A DNA stretch of 64,000 bases, taken from the NCBI GenBank assembly GCA_946408345.1, contig CAMJRR010000002.1, forward strand, positions 62,001 to 126,000, given 5' to 3'. Shown here piece after piece: positions 57,945 to 64,000 of this stretch. The position numbers were made by a program, and so were the translations under genes. Position 1 is the stretch's first letter, and each line of letters starts with the position of its first letter. The notes below the pieces were generated by a model. The model saw only the letters and a list, made by a program, of their open reading frames with translations, made no database searches and had not been told where the DNA came from. The stretch is from an uncultured Bacteroidales bacterium (lineage in GTDB: Bacteria; Bacteroidota; Bacteroidia; Bacteroidales; F082).

Positions 57945-58508
57945 ATGACCACTTCATCAATCATCCTCGGTATTCTTTTTGTCATTTGCCTGACTGCTCC
58001 AGTGGCCACTCGTTCGATGGGCTTGATGTCAGCCGACGACCAGCCTTCGCAGAAATGGAAAATTTCGTGTATGTTTGCCCTCAGTCAAGGCTTGGCAGCT
58101 GGTATTGGCTACACATTGGGAAGACTGTTTTCACATCTTTTTGCCTATATCGCTGATTACATGGTCTTTGTCATGATGCTTGTGGTGGTGGTTAAGATGT
58201 TTGTCGATTCGATGAGGATACTGAAAGGTAAGATGCTCTACACAATCAACAAGGAATTGGACATCTTTTTGTTGTCTATCATGGCAGCCATGAACACGTT
58301 TTTGATGTCACTTATGGGACCTCATTTCATGCCTTTCGGGTACTGGTTTTTCCTTATCGTAATTTTGGCAGGCTTCGTATGGTCGTTTTTTACTGTCCGA
58401 ATTGAGTTTAAGCCGGAAATGATTAAAAAGTTGAGTTTCATAGAGTTCTCTGCGTCGGTATTTATGGTGGTCATTTCAGTTTTGTATTTGTTCACGGATT
58501 TGATTTAG
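57945..58508 (+). CDS. Six-helix membrane protein, possibly MntP-like
   Basis: 187 residues with six predicted transmembrane helices (about 5-24, 38-60, 70-92, 104-122, 130-152 and 164-184). Size, helix count and the FALSQGLAAGIGYTLG stretch recall MntP/YebN manganese exporters, but the usual conserved acidic residues in the first helix are not seen, so this is tentative. It has its own promoter and lies 26 bp before the endonuclease gene. Confidence 0.6.
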   Translation: MTTSSIILGILFVICLTAPVATRSMGLMSADDQPSQKWKISCMFALSQGLAAGIGYTLGRLFSHLFAYIADYMVFVMMLVVVVKMFVDSMRILKGKMLYTINKELDIFLLSIMAAMNTFLMSLMGPHFMPFGYWFFLIVILAGFVWSFFTVRIEFKPEMIKKLSFIEFSASVFMVVISVLYLFTDLI

Positions 58509-58534
58509 GAATTTACGATTAAAATTTCTGAAAA

Positions 58535-59596
58535 ATGAAAAAGTTCATAGCTCTTTTTATAGGTTTATCGCTGACAGTTTTGGTCAGCGCGCAGCCAGCT
58601 AATTACTATAATTCCGCCAACGGATTGACAGGCAATCAATTGAAGATTGCGTTGCACAATATCATCAAGGGGCATTCTTCGATTTCCTATGCCCAATTGT
58701 GGAATGCCTTCTGGAGCACCGACAACAAAGGTAATGGCATCGTGTGGGACATGTATTCTGACAATCCCAACGGTACACCACCTTATATCTATTATCTTGG
58801 CCAGGACCAATGCGGCAACTATAGTGGCGAGGGTGATTGCTACAATCGCGAGCACTCATGGCCTTCGAGCTGGTTCAACGACCAAACCGTTCCTCGAACT
58901 GATTTGCATCATATCTTTCCGACGGACGGCTATGTTAACAACCGCCGTGGCAATTATGCCTTTGGTGAGGTGCGTTCGGCGTCGTGGACTTCAAGAAACG
59001 GATCAAAATTGGGTTATTGCAAGACCCCTGGCTTTTCTGGGACGGTGTTTGAACCCATTGACGAATATAAAGGTGACTTCGCGCGCGCCATCATGTATAT
59101 GAGTGTGCGCTATTATAGCGAGGATGGTAGCTGGGGTAGCAGCGACATGACCACTAAGTCGGAAATCAAGTCTTGGGCCATTGATATGTTACTGCGCTGG
59201 AATGAGTTGGACCCAGTGAGCGAAAAGGAGAAAGAACGTAATGAGGCTATTTACAACGACTATCAACATAACCGCAATCCCTTCGTCGACCATCCGGAAT
59301 ATGCGCGCATGATTTGGGATCCCACCTGGAATGCGATAGAGGATACGCTAGAGGCGGTCTATCTTTTTCCCAATCCCGTAGAAGCAGGGCAACCTCTGTA
59401 TGTGAGTGGAAACTGTGACACATTTGATGCTGTCACGATTTGCGACTTGTGTGGCCATACCTTGCTTAAGGCTTCGGGACGTGCTGTTGGTGAATTTGCT
59501 GTGACCTTGCCTAATGGCTTTGCCAAAGGTTGTTATATTGTCAAATTGACGCGCAACGGCAATGTGGTGAAATACGAGAAATTATTGGTAAAATGA
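58535..59596 (+). CDS. Secreted endonuclease I with T9SS sorting domain
   Basis: 353 residues with a signal peptide (1-19, cut after VSAQ). Residues about 20-268 are endonuclease I with catalytic NREHSWP and DLHHIFPTDGYVN. The C-terminus is a T9SS domain (VYLFPNPVEAGQPLYV ... NGFAKGCYIVKL). It is a clear paralogue of the N-terminal domain of the protein at 50037 (shared KLGxC, GTVFEPIDEYKGD, NPFVDHPEYARMIWDP-like segments). It would act outside the cell on DNA, for biofilm or nutrient DNA. Confidence 0.93.
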   Translation: MKKFIALFIGLSLTVLVSAQPANYYNSANGLTGNQLKIALHNIIKGHSSISYAQLWNAFWSTDNKGNGIVWDMYSDNPNGTPPYIYYLGQDQCGNYSGEGDCYNREHSWPSSWFNDQTVPRTDLHHIFPTDGYVNNRRGNYAFGEVRSASWTSRNGSKLGYCKTPGFSGTVFEPIDEYKGDFARAIMYMSVRYYSEDGSWGSSDMTTKSEIKSWAIDMLLRWNELDPVSEKEKERNEAIYNDYQHNRNPFVDHPEYARMIWDPTWNAIEDTLEAVYLFPNPVEAGQPLYVSGNCDTFDAVTICDLCGHTLLKASGRAVGEFAVTLPNGFAKGCYIVKLTRNGNVVKYEKLLVK

Positions 59597-59642
59597 TGTA
59601 TAATGGTAGAGACGTATGGCCGTCTCTACATTACATCATTTT
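59590..59642. terminator. Bidirectional terminator with GTAGAGACG arms
   Basis: GTAGAGACG (59606-59614) pairs with CGTCTCTAC (59621-59629), and the flanks AATGATGTA and TACATCATT extend the stem. It lies between convergent genes (endonuclease and CorA) and overlaps the last codons of corA. The same arms occur at 9880. Confidence 0.75.
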
Positions 59643-60548
59643 CTTGTGCCTGAAATAGATGTAGAAGGCTGCGGCGACCACGGCCATGAATCCCATGATA
59701 CCCCAAAATGCCCATGCCTTGTCTTGGAAGGGCAATCCGACATTCATTCCATAGAGACCCGTGATGAAGGTCAAAGGCAGGATGATGGTCGACACCAAGG
59801 TCAGGATTTTCATTGTCTCGTTGGTCTTGTTGGTCTGCATGGAGTCGAAGGTCATCGATAGACCCTCAATCAATTCTTCATAGTCCTCGGTCATATCCCA
59901 TACCTTTTGCAGGTAGTCGAGGATGTTGCCCCAGTAGTCTTCCATGTATTCCACATCGTCGGTGAAACCGGTTACTTTACCTGTTTCAAAGAGGTGGAAG
60001 AGCCTCAACTGAGGTTTGAAGATTGTGTTGATAAGGATAAGGTTCTTTCGTGTCACGCTGATGCGCTCGATGATCTTCACCTGCTTCTCCTGCAACAGTT
60101 CGCGGTTGATCAATTCAACGTCCAAACCGACCTTGCGCAACAAATACACCGATTCTGTCATCAGCTTTTCAAGGATGCGGTAAAGCAGGATGTCGGAGTT
60201 GCGGAAATTCATCTCCTCACCGTTTTGGATGCGTTCCTCATATTCTTCAAAGAGTTGTGACACGCCCCAAGGGTTTTTCTCAATGGAGATGATGTAATCC
60301 TTGCCCCAGAAAATCTTCACTTCCTTAATTTTCACAAACTTGTTCTGGCGGTCGAAGTTGGGAAAATGAAGGATGAGGAAATAGTAATCGTCGTAAATAT
60401 CGATTTTCGGGCGTTGGTTTACCGATTTGCAGTCTTCAATATCCAAAGGGTGGAAGTGAAATCGGTCTTTCAGGAATTCAAAGTCTTCTTCCGTTGGGTT
60501 GTTGAGATGACGCCAAGTCAAGTTCCCGATTTTCAGGCTGTTAATCAT
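59631..60548 (-). CDS. corA: CorA-family magnesium transporter
   Basis: 305 residues. A cytoplasmic alpha/beta funnel domain (1-240) precedes two C-terminal membrane helices joined by the signature YGMN loop (TGLYGMNVG, about 272-280). The second helix ends in a basic tail (YFRHKKMM). It takes up Mg2+ (or Co2+/Ni2+). Length is normal. It stands alone between convergent and tandem neighbours, with a 113-bp gap to the glycosyltransferase stop. Confidence 0.93.
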   Translation of the reverse strand: MINSLKIGNLTWRHLNNPTEEDFEFLKDRFHFHPLDIEDCKSVNQRPKIDIYDDYYFLILHFPNFDRQNKFVKIKEVKIFWGKDYIISIEKNPWGVSQLFEEYEERIQNGEEMNFRNSDILLYRILEKLMTESVYLLRKVGLDVELINRELLQEKQVKIIERISVTRKNLILINTIFKPQLRLFHLFETGKVTGFTDDVEYMEDYWGNILDYLQKVWDMTEDYEELIEGLSMTFDSMQTNKTNETMKILTLVSTIILPLTFITGLYGMNVGLPFQDKAWAFWGIMGFMAVVAAAFYIYFRHKKMM

Positions 60549-60662
60549 AGGCCTTCCCCCTTTCTTTAAAGTGAATACTCTGTTTACATCGGCGCAAAAA
60601 TTGATTCGCGCCGCGAAAATAGTGTTTTTTGTTGAAAAGTAGGGAATAAATATGGCAAAAAA

Positions 60663-61826
60663 TTACTCCGCACCCATATTCATCCTTCCCATCAGCCTGA
60701 GCCATGGGCTTAGAAAAGCGAATAAGAAGTCGTAGACAATCAAGCCAGGAAGCAAGCCTTTTTCACCTAAACGCTTGGAGGCCTTGGAATAGATAAGGAG
60801 TTGAGTGCCAAAGCGTAAGAGGAAGAAAAATACCAAAATGGGGATATAGAATGCTACTCCATTGGCGATGTTGAATGCCGGAGGCAAACAGAGTAAGGCA
60901 ATGAATGATGTGTAGAACAGGAATTGCGAGATGTAGAACAAACTCAAGAAGAGTCGTGCCCGTGTGTTGTATTTCGAAACGGTGGAGTAGCGGCTGCCTT
61001 TTTGACGCATCCAAAGCTTGAAGCTGTTTGTTGGGGTGGTGAGGATGGAGTTTTCAGCGTCAATCAAGACCTCCGTGTTCTTTTTAGTGGCTACTTGACT
61101 GATGAAAATGTCGTCTTCACCTACTGTCGTTGTATAGTGTGAAATAAAACCATTATTTCTGAAAAACAACTCTTTACGATAGGAAAGATTCTTACCTACG
61201 CCCATGTAGGGATGTCGGTTAAGGGCTGCCGAAAGATACAGCAGACCGTTTTGCAGGGCATCGAAACGCATGATACGGTTCAAGACACTTTTCTTTTGGA
61301 TGTATGGACTGTAGCCAATGACGATTTCAGTATGGGAGTTGTAGCGGTTGACCACGCTACGCAACCATTGATCGTTGACAGGCATACAGTTGCAGTCGGT
61401 GAAGACAATCAAGTCGTTCTTGGCTGATTTGATGCCCATAGAGAGAGGGAATTTCTTTCCGTTGAAGAAGTTAAGGTGCTGTTTCAGTTGCACGGGCTTC
61501 ACACGAGTTTCCTTGCGTTCCAAGTCTTTCAGATATTCCTCGGTCTCGTCGTCGGAGCAGTCGTTCACCACAACGATTTCAAAATCAGGATAGTTTTGCT
61601 GAAGCAATGCGGGAATCAATTCGACGAGGTATTCGTAGGCATCGCGTGCACAAAGAACAACGGAGACTGGCTCAAGCTCTTCGTCGAGTTTCGGACGCGC
61701 GTTCCGCTTATAAAAGGCCACTTTAGAGAATACGCCCCAATGGTAGAACAATTGAATGAGGAGGCTGATTCCAAAAACGATTAAAATAATGAAACTAAGA
61801 CTGTTATATGATAAACTGAATTGCAC
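60663..61826 (-). CDS. Family 2 glycosyltransferase, membrane-bound
   Basis: 387 residues from a GTG at 61824-61826, chosen because the promoter box lies 22 bp upstream and no ATG is in frame until well inside the protein. One N-terminal helix (about 8-28), a GT-A domain (PVSVVLCARD, NDCSDDETEEYL, FTDCNCMP, GEDDIF) and three C-terminal helices (about 290-375). It probably adds a sugar to a lipid-linked glycan at the inner membrane; substrate unknown. It is divergent from tgt. Confidence 0.87.
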   Translation of the reverse strand: MQFSLSYNSLSFIILIVFGISLLIQLFYHWGVFSKVAFYKRNARPKLDEELEPVSVVLCARDAYEYLVELIPALLQQNYPDFEIVVVNDCSDDETEEYLKDLERKETRVKPVQLKQHLNFFNGKKFPLSMGIKSAKNDLIVFTDCNCMPVNDQWLRSVVNRYNSHTEIVIGYSPYIQKKSVLNRIMRFDALQNGLLYLSAALNRHPYMGVGKNLSYRKELFFRNNGFISHYTTTVGEDDIFISQVATKKNTEVLIDAENSILTTPTNSFKLWMRQKGSRYSTVSKYNTRARLFLSLFYISQFLFYTSFIALLCLPPAFNIANGVAFYIPILVFFFLLRFGTQLLIYSKASKRLGEKGLLPGLIVYDFLFAFLSPWLRLMGRMNMGAE

Positions 61827-61848
61827 GGCAATGGAAATATTTGTTTTG

Positions 61849-61856
61849 CAAAAATA
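61849..61856 (-). promoter_or_regulatory. -7 box of the glycosyltransferase gene
   Basis: TATTTTTG on the minus strand, 22 bp before the GTG start at 61826. Confidence 0.55.
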
Positions 61857-61973
61857 GGAAAAATCTGGAATTGATGTTGGCTGCAATGGCAAGATTTCAG
61901 ATTTTTCATCAACAATTAAACAATTCAACACGACACAATTCAACAATTGACTGCGACGAATCAAAGATTTCAC

Positions 61974-61981
61974 TACTTTTG
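61974..61981 (+). promoter_or_regulatory. -7 box of tgt
   Basis: TACTTTTG, 15 bp before the tgt ATG. Confidence 0.55.
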
Positions 61982-61996
61982 CACAAAAATAAAGCC

Positions 61997-63127
61997 ATGG
62001 ATTTTAACATAGTTTCCAACGATGCGAGAAGCAATGCCCGTGCTGGTATCCTGCATACCGACCATGGCCCGATCGAGACCCCGATTTTCATGCCAGTGGG
62101 TACAGCAGGCACGGTAAAGGCTTGCCATCTCCGCGATGTGCGCGATGAGGTCAAGGCGCAGATTATTTTAGGCAACACTTACCATCTATATTTGCGTCCG
62201 GGACTTGATGTGCTTGAGACTGTAGGAGGATTGCATAAGTTCAACGGTTGGGATAGACCCATTCTGACGGATAGCGGAGGCTTTCAGGTGTTTTCGCTGA
62301 CAGGCATCCGCAAAATGAAAGAGGAAGGGGTGACCTTCCAATCGCACATAGACGGATCGAGGCATCTGTTCACTCCTGAAAATGTGATGGATATCCAGCG
62401 TAGCATCGGAGCCGACATTATGATGGCCTTCGATGAATGCACGCCTGGCACCGCTGATTATCATTATGCCAAACAATCGATGGAACGTACCCATCGTTGG
62501 CTCGACCGTTGCTGCGATCGCTTCCAGTCGACGGAACCGAAATATGGTTATGAGCAGGCGCTGTTTCCCATTGTTCAGGGTTGTGTCTATCGTGATTTGC
62601 GCGAGCAGTCGGCAGAATACATCGCTTCGAAAAACGCTGCTGGTAATGCCATCGGTGGCTTGGCCGTGGGTGAACCGACCGAAAAGATGTACGAGATGAT
62701 TGAATTGGTGAATACCATCTTGCCCAAAGACAGACCAAGATACCTGATGGGTGTTGGCACTCCAGCCAACATTCTTGAAGGCATCTCTCGTGGTGTCGAC
62801 ATGTTTGACTGCGTGATGCCTACCCGTAATGGCCGCAACGGCATGATTTTCACATCGGAGGGTATCATCAATCTGAAAAACGAGAAGTGGAAGTTCGATT
62901 TCTCGCCGGTCGACCCTAATGGTGAAACTTTTGTCGATGCACAATATTCTAGAGCCTATCTTCGTCATTTGTTCGTCGCGGGCGAAATCCTTGGCCCCAT
63001 GATTGCCAGCCTTCACAATACCGGTTTTTACCTTTGGTTGGTACGTGAGGCCCGCAAACACATCATTGCGGGCGACTATGCCGAATGGCGCGACATGATG
63101 CTGCCAAAAGTGACGAGAAGACTGTAA
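61997..63127 (+). CDS. tgt: tRNA-guanine transglycosylase
   Basis: 376 residues. Catalytic motif LTDSGGFQVFSL, second catalytic Asp in GVDMFDCVMPTRNGRNG. It exchanges guanine 34 for preQ1 in queuosine tRNAs. The zinc-binding CxCxxC present in E. coli Tgt after DP is absent: the segment here reads DPNGETFVDAQYSRAY, although the distal His is kept (ASLHNTGFY). I recall the same loss in other Bacteroidetes Tgt proteins. Start ATG 61997 fits the promoter. It precedes a LptF/LptG permease gene by 24 bp. Confidence 0.95.
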   Translation: MDFNIVSNDARSNARAGILHTDHGPIETPIFMPVGTAGTVKACHLRDVRDEVKAQIILGNTYHLYLRPGLDVLETVGGLHKFNGWDRPILTDSGGFQVFSLTGIRKMKEEGVTFQSHIDGSRHLFTPENVMDIQRSIGADIMMAFDECTPGTADYHYAKQSMERTHRWLDRCCDRFQSTEPKYGYEQALFPIVQGCVYRDLREQSAEYIASKNAAGNAIGGLAVGEPTEKMYEMIELVNTILPKDRPRYLMGVGTPANILEGISRGVDMFDCVMPTRNGRNGMIFTSEGIINLKNEKWKFDFSPVDPNGETFVDAQYSRAYLRHLFVAGEILGPMIASLHNTGFYLWLVREARKHIIAGDYAEWRDMMLPKVTRRL

Positions 63128-63151
63128 GCCTCGCAGTCAAAAAGAAATAGA

Positions 63152-64000
63152 ATGAGAAAATTAGACGCATATATATTCAAAAAGTACCTAGGGACTTTCT
63201 TTTTCGCCATATCAATGCTGATTTTGATCGTCATTATCTTCGATGTGTCTGAAAATATCGATAGTTTCCTGAAACACAATGCGCCGTGGCAAAGGGTAGT
63301 GGTGGACTACTACGTCATGTCCATACCTTATTATATTAACCTCTTCATTCACTTGTTCGCTTTCATCGCAGTGGTGTTTTTCACCTCGAAGATGGCGGCC
63401 CATACCGAAATTGTTGCCATCCTAAGTAGTGGAATCAGCTTTTGGCGTTTCCTCTATCCTTATATGCTTGCAGCCGTAACCATCGCCGTCATGTCGTTAT
63501 ATTTTGGTAACTTCTTGATTCCAAAGACTAATGAGATTCGAAGGCAATTCAAGGATGAATACATGGAGAAGCTGAGTCAGAGTGCGGGACGCAATGTGCA
63601 TGTTCAGGTTGGTAAGGATGAGTTTGTGTATGTGGAGGGTTACAACATTTATAAAGAACACGGTTATAAGTTCTCATGGGAGAAATATGATGGCAACGAA
63701 TTGAAATACAAGGTGATGTCCGATATGCTTTATCATGACACAATAGCTGATAACAGTTGGAAAATCGACCCGTATGCCATTCGAAACATTGACGGAATGG
63801 AGGAGAGTTTGCAGAAAGGGCGCAATTTGGATACCTTGCTTAATTTGTACCCAACAGACCTCTATATGATGAAGGAGGATTTTGAGGAAATGAACTTTTT
63901 CGAGTTGCGCGACCATATCCGTGGCATGAAAGAAAAAGGCTCGGAGGGTGTGAAGGCTTATCAGGTGGAGATGCACACCCGTATGTCGGCTCCAGCAGCA
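63152..64000 (+). CDS. LptF/LptG (YjgP/YjgQ) family permease, N-terminal part
   Basis: 283 residues, cut by the window end. It begins MRKLDAYIFKKYLGTFFFA, the family's typical start, with membrane helices at about 12-34, 57-85 and 97-117, then the beginning of the periplasmic beta-jellyroll domain. Family members are the inner-membrane permeases of the LPS transport ABC exporter (LptB2FG). Which of F or G it is cannot be decided. Probably co-transcribed with tgt. Confidence 0.9.
   Translation, partial: MRKLDAYIFKKYLGTFFFAISMLILIVIIFDVSENIDSFLKHNAPWQRVVVDYYVMSIPYYINLFIHLFAFIAVVFFTSKMAAHTEIVAILSSGISFWRFLYPYMLAAVTIAVMSLYFGNFLIPKTNEIRRQFKDEYMEKLSQSAGRNVHVQVGKDEFVYVEGYNIYKEHGYKFSWEKYDGNELKYKVMSDMLYHDTIADNSWKIDPYAIRNIDGMEESLQKGRNLDTLLNLYPTDLYMMKEDFEEMNFFELRDHIRGMKEKGSEGVKAYQVEMHTRMSAPAA

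Overview
The window reads as chromosome of a Bacteroidota (Bacteroidales-like, probably gut or oral, anaerobic) bacterium. Evidence: about twenty start sites preceded by an exact Bacteroidetes -7 promoter box (TAnnTTTG), almost no Shine-Dalgarno sequences, three secreted proteins with type IX secretion (T9SS) C-terminal sorting domains, a Bacteroidetes-type V-ATPase operon with DUF2764, a serine palmitoyltransferase-like enzyme, a cysteate synthase-like enzyme, and tryptophanase.

Layout. 1-5935 is the end of an integrated element, probably a prophage: tail/fibre-type structural genes running left to right, then an opposing tyrosine recombinase. It abuts the 3' end of an initiator tRNA-fMet gene (6050-6124, minus strand), the likely attachment site; the element continues off the left edge. 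6230-9094 holds era, der and an S4-domain RNA-binding protein. 9108-9817 is a HEPN/MNT toxin-antitoxin pair. 9964-17256 is a complete seven-gene V/A-type ATPase operon (E, DUF2764, A, B, D, I, K; minus strand). 17343-20465 is a tight three-gene operon (GNAT-like, Spt-like, SDR) that looks like a sphingolipid or sulfonolipid base pathway. 20609-25384 has three secreted proteins. 25601-33073 is the full F-type ATP synthase operon (beta, epsilon, I-like, a, c, b, delta, alpha, gamma).

33156-47269 is mixed housekeeping: a T9SS cargo, a P-loop kinase/dCMP deaminase fusion, a LOG-family protein, MTA/SAH nucleosidase, a zinc-ribbon membrane protein, an M20 amidohydrolase, a MazF-like toxin pair, mannose-6-phosphate isomerase, a TlpA/DUF6029/Omp28 envelope operon, TrmO and asparaginase I. 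Then come tRNA-Ser(GGA), an ExbB/ExbD/ExbD energiser operon (47544-49905), two secreted endonuclease I paralogues flanking a cysteate synthase-like enzyme, a T9SS cargo, tryptophanase and a membrane protein, then CorA, a glycosyltransferase, Tgt and a truncated LptF/LptG permease.

Themes. (1) Two rotary ATPases sit within 25 kb; rotor-ring residues suggest Na+ for the V-type and H+ for the F-type. (2) Short tandem 7-8 bp repeat arrays, some folded as hairpins with complementary arms, fill many gaps; one class (AATCTTT-like) always lies in sense orientation just before a start codon. (3) Lipid-base enzymes (Spt-like, SDR, cysteate synthase) hint at sphingolipids and/or sulfonolipids. No CRISPR array, rRNA or insertion sequence was seen. 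Apart from the gaps described as features, no gene-free stretch exceeds 300 bases.
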